A stretch of 64,000 bases of DNA from Shinella daejeonensis (GTDB lineage Bacteria > Pseudomonadota > Alphaproteobacteria > Rhizobiales > Rhizobiaceae): the NCBI RefSeq assembly GCF_024281235.1, contig NZ_JAHWXY010000001.1:372001-436000 (forward strand), read 5' to 3'. The notes beneath the pieces are model-generated. The model was given only the letters and a program-made list of their open reading frames with translations. It searched no databases and had not been told where the DNA came from. Shown in pieces: positions 36,680-46,000 of the stretch; position 1 is the stretch's first letter, and each line of letters begins with the position of its first letter. The translations under genes were made by a program, and so were the position numbers.

Positions 36680-37660
36680 TCAACCGCAGTTGAGAAGGAC
36701 AGCCAGCCCCGCGACGATGACGGCGAGCGCCGTGCAGGCGCCGGAAAAGACAGACAGGGCCGTCTCCATATCCGCCACGGTGACCGCCGCCCGTCCGGCG
36801 GCGTTCATCATCGGCTCATCGACCAGCACGCCGCCATAGATGCGCGGCCCGGCAAGCCCGATGCCGAGCGCGCCCGCCATCGCCGCTTCCGGCCAGCCGG
36901 AATTGGGCGAGCGGTGCAATCCGCTATCGCGCAACGCCGCGTCCAGCGCGTCGCGCGCCGCCGGCCAGCCCCGGCGTCCCCAGGCTCCAAGCGCCAGAAA
37001 CAGGATGGAAAGACGCGCCGCCGGCCAGTTCGCGACATCGTCGAGCCGGGCCGCCGCACGGCCGAAATCGATATATCTCGGGTTTTTATGGCCGATCATC
37101 GAATCGGCCGTATTGAGCATCTTGTATGCGAAGAGGCCCGGCAGGCCGAAGACCACGTACCAGAGCGCCGGCGCCACGACGCCGTCGGAAAAATTTTCAG
37201 CAAGGCTTTCGATGGCGGCGCGGCAGATCGCCGGTTCGTCGAGCGTCGCCGGATCGCGGCCGACGATCATCGCCACGGCCCGCCGCCCGCCGTCGAGCCC
37301 CCCGGCCCGCAACCCCTCGGCCACCGCGCGCACATGGTCGTACAGGCTTTTCTGCGCAAGAAAGACGGCGACGACGACCGCCTCGACAAGCAGGCCGGCC
37401 CAGCCGAGCCGCAGGAGAAGCCCGTGGAGCGCGAGGCCGAGGCCGACGCTTGCCACCAGCAACACCACGATGCCGGCCGCGCCGTTGAAACGTCGCATCC
37501 GGCCACTCGACGCGGCGACGTTGAAGACGCGGTCGAAAACACCGATCGCCCGTCCGAACAGCGCCACCGGATGGGGCAGCCGCCGCCAGACGCGATCCGG
37601 GTCACCGACGATGCGGTCCAGCACGAGCGCGAGAAAGAGGATGAAAAGGGTCGCGGCCAT
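36680..37660 (-). CDS. cobD: CobD (CbiB), adenosylcobinamide-phosphate synthase
   Basis: A 326-residue membrane protein that attaches aminopropanol phosphate to adenosylcobyric acid. Family features include LDRIVGDPDRVWRRLPHPVALFGR at the N-terminus, LAENFSDGVVAPALWYVVFGLPG and NTADSMIGHKNPRY. The ATG at 37660 has GGAG five bases upstream; GTG 37666 overlaps the cobC stop and is an alternative. It is the last gene of cobEABCD. Confidence 0.96.
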   Translation of the reverse strand: MAATLFILFLALVLDRIVGDPDRVWRRLPHPVALFGRAIGVFDRVFNVAASSGRMRRFNGAAGIVVLLVASVGLGLALHGLLLRLGWAGLLVEAVVVAVFLAQKSLYDHVRAVAEGLRAGGLDGGRRAVAMIVGRDPATLDEPAICRAAIESLAENFSDGVVAPALWYVVFGLPGLFAYKMLNTADSMIGHKNPRYIDFGRAAARLDDVANWPAARLSILFLALGAWGRRGWPAARDALDAALRDSGLHRSPNSGWPEAAMAGALGIGLAGPRIYGGVLVDEPMMNAAGRAAVTVADMETALSVFSGACTALAVIVAGLAVLLNCG

Positions 37661-37662
37661 CG

Positions 37663-38691
37663 TCACTCCGCAGCGCCGGCAAGCGCCGCCGCCAGCCGCG
37701 CATCCCCCGCCACATCCGGCGAGAGACCGAAACGCAGCCAGCGCGGATCGTAGTCAAAGGAGCGCACGAGGATATGATGCCGGCAAAGCCTTGCATGGAT
37801 CGCCGCCGCATCGGCCCGCTCGACCAGCGAAAACAGCGCCGTGCCGCCGACGACCGGCAGGCCGGCTTCCGCCAGAACCCTGTCGAGCGCGCGCTTGCGC
37901 GCCTCGATCGTCGTGCGGATCGCCGCCGTATCGCCGGCCATGAGTTGCGTCGCGATGGCAAGGGCCGGGCCGGAAACCGCCCAGGGGCCGAGCCAGTCCT
38001 CCATCCGGTCGAGCGTCGCCGGCGCGCCGATCACGAAACCGAGGCGCAGGCCGGCAAGGCCGAAGAACTTGCCGAAGGAACGGAAGACGACAAGCCCCGG
38101 CCGGCCCGCTCCGGCAAAGCCCGCGACGCTCTCGCGCGGATCCATGTCGCCGAAGGCTTCGTCGACGACGAGGACACCGCCATCCGCCGCCACGCGGTCA
38201 TGGAGTTCCAGAAGCGCGTCGCGCGCCAGCAACCGGCCATCGGGATTGTTCGGATTGACGGCGACGACGAGTCCATGGGCGGGCGTCACGGCATAGGGCG
38301 AAGCGACACGGTCGACCGCAAGCCCGGCATTGCCGAGCACGCGGGCATATTCGCCATAGGTCGGCGACAATACCGCCACGCGGCGCTTCGCGGGAACGAG
38401 ACGCGGCAGCAGCTGGATGACGGACTGCGTCCCCGGCACGGGAAGCGGCAACGCGCCCACCGTCCCGTAATAGCCGGCGGCAGCACGGCGGGCCGCCTCC
38501 TGGCGATGCGAATCCGGCAACCGGTGCCAGGCGGCGATATCGACCGGCGGCAGCGCGACGGGATTGGGGTTGATGCCGGTGGAAAGGTCCAGCCAGTCCT
38601 CCGGCCGGCCGCCGTGGCGGGCCGCGGCGGCGGCGATCCCGCCGCCATGCGCGATCCGGGGCGCACCCGTTTTCTCCATCAGCCGCATCAC
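37663..38691 (-). CDS. cobC: CobC, threonine-phosphate decarboxylase (PLP)
   Basis: A 342-residue fold-type I PLP enzyme, homologous to Salmonella CobD, that makes aminopropanol phosphate from threonine phosphate for the nucleotide loop. Motifs are HGGGIAAAAARHG at the start, DLSTGINPNPVALP, VAVNPNNPDGR, VVDEAFGDMDP and the Schiff-base lysine in SFGKFFGLAGLRLGFV. Its stop and start overlap the neighbouring genes by a few bases. Confidence 0.96.
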   Translation of the reverse strand: MMRLMEKTGAPRIAHGGGIAAAAARHGGRPEDWLDLSTGINPNPVALPPVDIAAWHRLPDSHRQEAARRAAAGYYGTVGALPLPVPGTQSVIQLLPRLVPAKRRVAVLSPTYGEYARVLGNAGLAVDRVASPYAVTPAHGLVVAVNPNNPDGRLLARDALLELHDRVAADGGVLVVDEAFGDMDPRESVAGFAGAGRPGLVVFRSFGKFFGLAGLRLGFVIGAPATLDRMEDWLGPWAVSGPALAIATQLMAGDTAAIRTTIEARKRALDRVLAEAGLPVVGGTALFSLVERADAAAIHARLCRHHILVRSFDYDPRWLRFGLSPDVAGDARLAAALAGAAE

Positions 38692-39998
38692 GCCGCCTCC
38701 GGCAGAAGGTCGATGAGATGCAGATAGGAGCCGGAAACCGCGCCGCGCCGCAGTCCCACCGAGCCGAGCGGCGCGCCCGTCGCGTCGGTTGCCGAAAACA
38801 GGCGATCCGCCGGCCCTTCCTCGATGACCGTGGAATAGTGAAACTCATGCGCGCTCATCGGCCGGTCGAAGCCCGCGCCGGCAAGCGGCGTCACGCGGCG
38901 GTATCCGAGATGCCGGCGCCTTTCGGCAAAGCTGGTGACGAGCGGCAGCAGCCCGAGCATCGCATGACGCGTCCCGTCCGCCGCCACGAGCCCCTCCCCG
39001 AGCGTCATATAGCCTCCGCATTCGCCGTAGATCCGGACGCCCCGTTCGACGGCCCCGGTCATGCCGTGGCGAAAGTTTCCCGCTCCCGCAAGCGTACCGC
39101 CGTGCAGTTCCGGATAGCCGCCGGGAAGATAGACGGCATCGGCGGCGGGATCCGGCCCCTCGTCGGCAAGCGGGGAGAAGAAGGAGATTTCCGCCCCGGT
39201 CGCCCGCCAGCCATAAAGCAGGTGATCGTAGAGAAAGGCGAAGGCGCGGTCGCGGGCAATGGCGATACGCTGGCCAGGCGGCGCGATGCGCGCCCCGGTC
39301 CCGGCCGCCGGCGGCAGGAACGCCTGCGTGGCGGCCAGCGCCGCCAGAGCGTCGAGATCGCAGGCCCGTGCGACCGCCGCCGCCGCGCCGGCGATGAAAC
39401 CGTCCAGCGCCTCATGCTCGCCCGCCTGAACCAGTCCGAGATGGCGTTCCGGCAGGACGAGCGCCGGATCCTGCCGGAGGACACCGAAGACGCGGAGCCC
39501 CGCGCCTTTCAACGCATCGAGAAGCATCGCCTCGTGACGCGCGCTTCCCACCTTGTTGAGGATGACGCCGGCCACACGCACATCGCTGCGGAACTCCGCA
39601 TATCCCTTGACCATCGCCGCCACCGATTGCGACAGACGGCTGCAATCCACCACGAGAACGACCGGCAGGCCGAGGATGACGGCAAGATCCGCCGGCGAGC
39701 CGGAGCCGTCGGCGGCCCCATCGAACAGCCCCATCATCGCTTCGATCAGCAGCAGTCTGCCGCCTCCGGCCTGCATGGCGGCATTGGCGCGAAGATGCTC
39801 CGGCCGCATCGCCCAGGGATCGTAATTGAGGCAGACGCTGCGGCTGGCGGCGGCGTGAAAGGCCGGGTCGATGTAATCCGGCCCCGCCTTGCCGGACGAA
39901 AGCGGCACGCCGGCGTCCGAAAGCGCCCGCGCCAGCCCGAGCGTCACCGTGGTCTTGCCGGCGCCGGAGGCCGGCGCGGCGATCAGCAGGCCGCTCAT
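38688..39998 (-). CDS. cobB: CobB, hydrogenobyrinate a,c-diamide synthase
   Basis: A 436-residue ATP- and glutamine-dependent amidase of the aerobic pathway. The N-terminal P-loop domain starts with IAAPASGAGKTTVTLG; the C-terminal class I glutamine amidotransferase domain has the nucleophile in IYGECGGYMTLG and a His near FHYSTV. It amidates side chains a and c before cobalt insertion by CobNST. The ATG at 39998 overlaps the cobA stop, and its stop overlaps the cobC start. Confidence 0.96.
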   Translation of the reverse strand: MSGLLIAAPASGAGKTTVTLGLARALSDAGVPLSSGKAGPDYIDPAFHAAASRSVCLNYDPWAMRPEHLRANAAMQAGGGRLLLIEAMMGLFDGAADGSGSPADLAVILGLPVVLVVDCSRLSQSVAAMVKGYAEFRSDVRVAGVILNKVGSARHEAMLLDALKGAGLRVFGVLRQDPALVLPERHLGLVQAGEHEALDGFIAGAAAAVARACDLDALAALAATQAFLPPAAGTGARIAPPGQRIAIARDRAFAFLYDHLLYGWRATGAEISFFSPLADEGPDPAADAVYLPGGYPELHGGTLAGAGNFRHGMTGAVERGVRIYGECGGYMTLGEGLVAADGTRHAMLGLLPLVTSFAERRRHLGYRRVTPLAGAGFDRPMSAHEFHYSTVIEEGPADRLFSATDATGAPLGSVGLRRGAVSGSYLHLIDLLPEAA

Positions 39999-40834
39999 GC
40001 GGGATCCTTCAGCACGGGGTGGAAGGGATCGGGCGCAAGCCTGCGCCCCTCGGTCAGCGCCCCCAGCCAGTCGAGCGACGGACGCAGGCGCACCACCTCT
40101 CCGACCACGACGACGGCCGGAGGCTCCATGCCGGAAGCGGCGACATCGGCCTCCGCGCGGGCAAGCGTCGTTTCCAACACCCGCTGTTCCGCCGTCGCGG
40201 CATTGCAGACGAAGGCGACCGGCTCGTCGCCGGCGCGGCCGGCCGCCATCAATTCGGCGGCGATCCGGCCGATATGTTTCATCGCCATATACATGACGAT
40301 GACCGGGGAGCCGCGGGCGATCCCGTCCCAGTCGATCCTGTCGGGGACCGCGCCGGAGGAATCGTGGCCGGTCAGGAAGGTGACGGCATGGTTCACCTCG
40401 CGGTGCGTGGCCGGAATGCCCGCATAGGCAAGACCGCCGATACCAGCCGTGATGCCCGGCACGATACGGAAGGGAATACCGTTTTCGGCAAGCGTCAGCG
40501 CTTCCTCGCCGCCCCGGCCGAAAACGAAGGGATCGCCGCCCTTGAGCCGCAGCACGCGCGCGCCGGCGCGCGCCAGCTCCACCAGCCGCAGCGAGATATC
40601 GCGCTGCTTCGCCGAGGGCTTTCCGCCCCTCTTGCCCGCATATTCGATCAGCGATCCCGGTCGGGCGAGCGCAAGGCATTCACCATTGACGAGCGCATCA
40701 TGGACGATGACATCGGCCTGCCGCAGGGCGTTGACGGCATGAAGCGTCAACAGTCCCGGATCGCCGGGCCCGGCCCCCACCAGCCAGACGGTCCCCTTCT
40801 CCATCGCCGGAAGGGAAGAAAGCAAGGCGTCCAT
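39995..40834 (-). CDS. cobA: CobA, uroporphyrinogen-III C-methyltransferase
   Basis: A 279-residue SUMT that uses two S-adenosylmethionines to convert uroporphyrinogen III to precorrin-2. Motifs are VWLVGAGPGDPGLLTL at the N-terminus, RLKGGDPFVFGRGGEE, VPGITAGIGGLAYAGIPATHR and VVVVGEVV. It is a stand-alone methylase without the CysG oxidase/chelatase domain. The start at 40834 overlaps the cobE stop by four bases (ATGA). Confidence 0.97.
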   Translation of the reverse strand: MDALLSSLPAMEKGTVWLVGAGPGDPGLLTLHAVNALRQADVIVHDALVNGECLALARPGSLIEYAGKRGGKPSAKQRDISLRLVELARAGARVLRLKGGDPFVFGRGGEEALTLAENGIPFRIVPGITAGIGGLAYAGIPATHREVNHAVTFLTGHDSSGAVPDRIDWDGIARGSPVIVMYMAMKHIGRIAAELMAAGRAGDEPVAFVCNAATAEQRVLETTLARAEADVAASGMEPPAVVVVGEVVRLRPSLDWLGALTEGRRLAPDPFHPVLKDPA

Positions 40835-41322
40835 CACAGCCGCTCCGCAGATGAATCGAAACATGAAGACGTGGAATCACTTCCTGAACCTTCGCCCGCA
40901 AGCGACTGGAACGATTCGCCAATCGCCGCCGTCGCTCGCGCCGACAGGGTCTTTTCCACCAGCAGCCGGCCGCCCTCGCCCGCCGCCGCCAGAGCCGCCG
41001 CCTCGGCGACGCCGTGGCATCCCGTATGGGAGAAGACGACCGTCGAAGGATTGGCGAGGCGCGGCGTTTCCGCCTCCAGCCGCGGCGCATCGAACGTCAC
41101 GAGCGGCACGCCGTAACGACGCGCGACGGCGAGCATCGCCGGCTCTTGCGCCCTGATATCGAGCGTGGCGACGGACGCCAGCCGTCCGGCACCGCAGCGC
41201 GCCAGAACCTTTTTCGAAAGAGCGAGCAATTCGTCCGCCGGCGTCCCGCGTTCGCAGCCGAGGCCGAGCACGAACCGCCGCGCATTCTGCTCCGTATCTG
41301 GTGAGAAGGCATCTTCGGGCAT
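40834..41322 (-). CDS. cobE: CobE, cobalamin biosynthesis protein (CbiG C-terminal type)
   Basis: A 162-residue protein resembling the C-terminal domain of CbiG (RRFVLGLGCERGTPADELLAL start; ATLDIRAQEPAMLAVARRYGVPLVTF). CobE is required in the aerobic pathway, but its precise activity is not settled. The ATG at 41322 has GAGGAC upstream; the open frame continues to 41538 in low-complexity sequence and is not used. It is the first gene of the five-gene operon; I find no cobalamin-riboswitch core before it, unlike the cbtBA operon. Confidence 0.88.
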   Translation of the reverse strand: MPEDAFSPDTEQNARRFVLGLGCERGTPADELLALSKKVLARCGAGRLASVATLDIRAQEPAMLAVARRYGVPLVTFDAPRLEAETPRLANPSTVVFSHTGCHGVAEAAALAAAGEGGRLLVEKTLSARATAAIGESFQSLAGEGSGSDSTSSCFDSSAERL

Positions 41323-41555
41323 CCCGGTCCTCGCGAAATTTCCATGCGAAAGGCCCGGCTTCACCGTAACCGACGATTCCGGATCTGGCCCCGTTTTGGG
41401 TCGGCCGCACCGGACACCGCTCGGCCTGCAATCCGCAGGCACCGTCGCTTTCTCCTGTGTAGCCGAGCGGCCGGAACCGGTCAAACCGGATTGCGCCACC
41501 GGCAGGGCCGTATGCGGCATCGCCGGAGGTCTATGCAAGATGCGACGGAAGGAAT

Positions 41556-42377
41556 ATGGAAGGCCGATTGCCCCGTCCCATGGGAACCGCCTTGGCCGAC
41601 CTCACCCTTCATCTTCTCGTTTTCCTGTTCATCGCCGCCTTTATCGCCGGTTTCATCGATTCCATTGCCGGCGGCGGCGGCATGATCACCATTCCCGCCA
41701 TGCTGCTCGTCGGCATCCCGCCGCTTGAAACGCTCGGCACCAACAAGTTGCAGGCGCTGTTCGGTTCCGGCTCCGCCACGCTGGCCTATACGCGAGCCGG
41801 GCATATCCGCCTCACGGAACAATTGCCGATGGCGGCCCTTTCGCTGGCCGGATCGATGGCCGGCGCCTTTCTGGCGACCGTGCTGCCAAGCGATGTGCTC
41901 AAGGTGGCCCTGCCCTTCCTCCTCGTCGGCATCGCACTCTATTTCGGCTTCAAGCCGAACATCGGCGATCTCGACAGCCACCGCCGCATGGGTGTTTTTG
42001 CCTTCAGCGCGACGGTGGTGCCGATGATCGGCTTCTACGACGGCGTCTTCGGTCCGGGTGCCGGTTCGTTCTTCATGCTGGCCTTCGTGTCGCTCGCCGG
42101 CTTCGGCGTGCTGAAGGCGACGGCCCATACGAAACTCCTGAACTTCGGCTCCAATATCGGCGGTTTCGCCGTTTTCCTGTTCTATGGCGTGGTGCTGTGG
42201 AAGGTCGGGCTCGTCATGGGCGTCGCCCAGTTCATCGGCGCGCAGGTCGGCTCGCGCCTGGCGATGAAGAACGGCGCCAGGATCATCAAGCCGCTCCTCG
42301 TTCTCACCTCCATCACCCTCGCCGTCCGGCTGATGGCCGATCCCGGCCATCCGCTGAGGTTATGGGCAGGCTGGTGA
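41556..42377 (+). CDS. TauE/SafE (TSUP) family permease within the cobalamin region
   Basis: A 273-residue polytopic membrane protein of PF01925. The glycine-rich motifs FIDSIAGGGGMITIPAML and YDGVFGPGAGSFFMLAFVSL mark its two halves. GGAAGGAAT directly precedes the ATG at 41556. It lies between two cobalamin operons, divergent from cobE and convergent with cobO (19 bases between stops). Co-location suggests but does not show a link to cobalt or cobalamin; family members usually move sulfur-containing anions. Confidence 0.9.
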   Translation: MEGRLPRPMGTALADLTLHLLVFLFIAAFIAGFIDSIAGGGGMITIPAMLLVGIPPLETLGTNKLQALFGSGSATLAYTRAGHIRLTEQLPMAALSLAGSMAGAFLATVLPSDVLKVALPFLLVGIALYFGFKPNIGDLDSHRRMGVFAFSATVVPMIGFYDGVFGPGAGSFFMLAFVSLAGFGVLKATAHTKLLNFGSNIGGFAVFLFYGVVLWKVGLVMGVAQFIGAQVGSRLAMKNGARIIKPLLVLTSITLAVRLMADPGHPLRLWAGW

Positions 42378-42396
42378 GGACATCGCGCCCTGCGGG

Positions 42397-43038
42397 CTAG
42401 AACTCGACGCCCTGCTGCGCCTTGATGCCCGAGCGGAAGGGGTGCTTCACCAGTTCCATCTCCGTCACCAGATCGGCGATCTCGATCAGGCCGTCCTTCG
42501 CGTTGCGGCCCGTCAGAACCACATGCGTCATCGCCGGCTTCTCGGTCGTCAGAAACGCCACGACCTCGTCGAGATCGATATAGTCGTAGCGCAGGGCGAT
42601 GTTGATCTCGTCCAGCAACACCATGGAATTGCGTTCGTCGCGGATCAGGTCCTTGGCCTTTTCCCAGGCTTTCCCCGCCATGGCCATGTCACGGGCGCGG
42701 TCCTGCGTTTCCCAGGTGAAGCCTTCGCCGAGCGTGTGGAACTGGCAGAGATCGGAGAAATGGGCCTCGATCAGTTCCCGTTCGCCCGTCACCATCGCCC
42801 CCTTGATGAATTGTACGACGGCGCAGGGCATTCCATGCGCGATATGGCGGAAGATCATGCCGAAACCGGCGGTCGACTTGCCCTTGCCCTTGCCGGTATG
42901 AACGATCACCAGACCTTTCTCATCGGTCTTCGTCGCCATGATCTTCTCGCGCGCCTGCTTCTTCTTCGCCATCTTTTCCGAATGGCGCGCCAGTTCGGCT
43001 TCGCTCATGCCTGCGGTTTCGTCGTGGTTGTCGGTCAT
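42397..43038 (-). CDS. cobO: CobO, cob(I)yrinic acid a,c-diamide adenosyltransferase
   Basis: A 213-residue BtuR/CobA-type adenosyltransferase that adds the adenosyl ligand from ATP. The P-loop is VIVHTGKGKGKSTAGFG, with FTWETQDR, LLDEINIALRYDY and VVLTGRNA typical of the family. The start at 43038 is chosen because GAAGGGAAG lies eight bases upstream; ATG 43071, overlapping the cobN stop, would add eleven residues without a good ribosome site. Last gene of cbtBA-cobPWNO. Confidence 0.95.
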   Translation of the reverse strand: MTDNHDETAGMSEAELARHSEKMAKKKQAREKIMATKTDEKGLVIVHTGKGKGKSTAGFGMIFRHIAHGMPCAVVQFIKGAMVTGERELIEAHFSDLCQFHTLGEGFTWETQDRARDMAMAGKAWEKAKDLIRDERNSMVLLDEINIALRYDYIDLDEVVAFLTTEKPAMTHVVLTGRNAKDGLIEIADLVTEMELVKHPFRSGIKAQQGVEF

Positions 43039-43067
43039 CTTGTCTTCCCTTCGGTCCTGATCGGTCG

Positions 43068-46000
43068 TCATGAGGCCTTAAGCCCGCCCAGCATGTCGAG
43101 GTCGAAGCGCGCGGAATTGGACCGCGGCGTCCAGAGGCCCCGATCGATCGCCTCGGCGAAGCGCGCCGCCATTTCGGCGAGCGCGGCCGGGTTCTTGCGC
43201 AAAAGGAAATCGCGGACCTTCTCGTCGAGCAGATAGGCCCGATAGGCCGCCTCGAAATGATGATCCTTCACCGCGCCGGTCGTGGCGGCGAAGGCGAACA
43301 TGAAATCCACCGTCGCGGCGATCTCGAACGCGCCCTTGTAGCCGTGCCGCATCACGCCCTCTATCCATTTCGGATTGACGACGCGCGCGCGCACCACCCG
43401 GCCGATCTCGTCTTCCAGCGTACGCACCACCGGTTTTTCCGGCCGCGACAGATCGTTGTGATAGACGACGGGCTGCCGGCCCGACAGATGTCCGGCCGCC
43501 GCCGCCATGCCGCCCTCGAACTGGTAATATTCATCGCTGTCGAGCAGGTCGTGCTCGCGGCTGTCCTGATTCTGCACCACCGCCTGAAGCGTCCGCATGC
43601 GGGCCTCCAGCCGCTCGCGCATCGGCACGCTGTCGCCATCGCCGTCATAGGCATGCGCGCCCCAGGCAAGCCAGGCCTCGGCAAGATCGCCGCGATCGGT
43701 CCACAGCCCCTCGTCCATCATGGTCTGGAGGCCGGCGCCGTAGCTGCCCGACTGCGCGCCGAAAACGCGGAAACCCGACTGCCGCTTCGCCTCCTCCGCC
43801 GAAGCGCCCCGCGCCGCCAGCATGGCCGCCTCGGCGCGCATCCGCGTGGCGATGGGATTGTCGGCGCCGTCCTCATCGAGTGCGCCGACGGCGCGCACCG
43901 CCCGGTCGAAGAGCGCGACCTGCTCGGGGAAGGCGTCGCGGAAGAAGCCGGAAATGCGCAAGGTCACGTCGACGCGCGGATGGCGCAGCACCGCGGTCGG
44001 CATGATCTCGAACCCCGTGACCCGGCGCGACGCCATATCCCAGGTCGGCTTGACGCCGATCAGCGCCATGGCCTGGGCGATATCGTCGCCGCCGGTGCGC
44101 ATGTTGGATGTGCCCCAGGCGGTGATGCCGAAGGAGGTCGGCCATTCGCCATGGTCCTGCGCATAGCGGGTCACCATGAGCTCGGCGGATTTCCGCCCCA
44201 GTTCCCAGGCCGCCGGCGTCGGCACGGCGCGGCTGTCGACGGAGTAGAAATTGCGGCCTGTCGGCAGCACGTCCGGCCGCCCCCGAGTCGGCGCGCCGGA
44301 CGGGCCAGGCTCGATGAAGCACCCGTCGAGCCCCCGCATCAGCGCCGAGATCTCCGCCGGCCCGCAGGCGACGATGGCCGGACGGATGGAGCTTTCGACG
44401 GTCGCGAGAACGGCAAGGGTGGCCTTCCAGTCCGGCGGACAGGCCACACGCCGCTCCACCAGCTTTGCCGCCAGCAGTTCGATACGCTCCACCGTGTCGC
44501 CGTGGCTGCGCCAGGGGTCGTCGGACTGCATGGCGAGGATCGGCGGCCGGGACCCCGTCCACGGGTCGGAAGCAAGACAATCGAGCGGATCGAAGGCCGG
44601 CTCCGCCGCCCCCAGCGCATCCGCCGCGATCGCCCGGTGGAGGCTTGCGTCTCCGCCCTCGCCCTCACCGCGCGGCAGGCGGGCAAGCGCGACCGTCAGA
44701 TCGGCAAGAAGCCGGCCCTCCGGCGAGACGCCGAAGATGTGCAGGCCGTCGCGGATCTGCATTTCCTTGAGGTCGCAAAGATAGGCGTCGAGCTTTTGCA
44801 GCGCCGCCGCCTCGCCGTCGGAAACGGCGATCCCGGCATCGCGGTCGAGGCCGATATCCCGCACGAGGTCGAGAATCTGTCTGGAAAGCAGTTTCAGGCG
44901 TCGCGGATCGCCGCCGGACGCGTCGTAATATTCGTCCACCAGCGCTTCCAGATCCTTGAGCGGCCCATAGGTCTCGGCCCGCGTCAGGGGCGGCGTCAGG
45001 TGATCGACGATGACGGCGGCGGTGCGCCGCTTGGCCTGTGTGCCTTCGCCCGGATCGTTGACGATGAAGGGGTAGAGATGCGGCAGCGGACCGAGAACGG
45101 CCTCCGGATAGCAGGCTTGCGAGAGTGCCAGCGCCTTGCCCGGCAGCCATTCGAGATTGCCGTGCTTGCCCATGTGCACGATCGCGTGGGCGCCGTAGTG
45201 GCGGCGGAGATAGGCGTAGAAGGCGATATAGCCATGCGGCGGCACGAGATCCGGCGAGTGATAGCTGTCCTTCGGATCGATATTGTAGCCGCGCGCCGGC
45301 TGGATACCGACCACGGTTTCGCCGAAGCGGCAAAGCGGCAGCGCGAAAATGTCGTCGACAACGAAGGGATCGTTTTCCGGCGCACCCCAGCGCGCCGTCA
45401 CCTCATCCTGAATCGAAGCAGGAAGGGAGGAAAAGAACACCTTGTAATCACTTACGGAAATCCTCTCGCGAATTTCACGGCCGTCGCTTGCCGAATTGGT
45501 CGGGCCGGCCATCAGATGGGCGATCAGCGCATCGCCGCCTTCGGGCAGGCCGGCGACCGGATAACCGTCCGCCGCCATCGTCCGGAGCACCTGAAGCGTG
45601 GCGGCGGGCGTATCGAGGCCGACCCCGTTGCCAAGCCGGCCGTCGCGGTTCGGATAATTCGCCATGATCAGCGCCACACGCCGGCGGGTCGGCGATGTCC
45701 GCCGCAGCCGCGCCCAGCCGGCAGCGAGTTTCGCAACGAAGCGGATGCGATCCTCGACCGGATCGAGGCCGACGATATTCGCCTCGACACACTCGTCGTA
45801 GCGGGCGGTCGCCTTGAAGGAGACGGCGCGCGTAAGCACCCGTCCGTCCACTTCCGGCAGCGCCACGTTCATGCCGAGATCACGCGCCGTCAGTCCCTGC
45901 CCCGAGCCCTCCCAGGCCGCGCGCGAGGAACCGGAAAACACCATCTGGAACACCGGCGATCCGGTCTCGTCCAGCACGGTCGGCTTGCGGTCGGCGCCCG

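Noticed and set aside
41323-41555. Cobalamin riboswitch upstream of cobE
   Set aside because: The minus strand has some GC-rich inverted repeats but no AGCCAGGARACCTGCC box and no CCCGCRACTGT block, both of which are clear in the cbtB leader.
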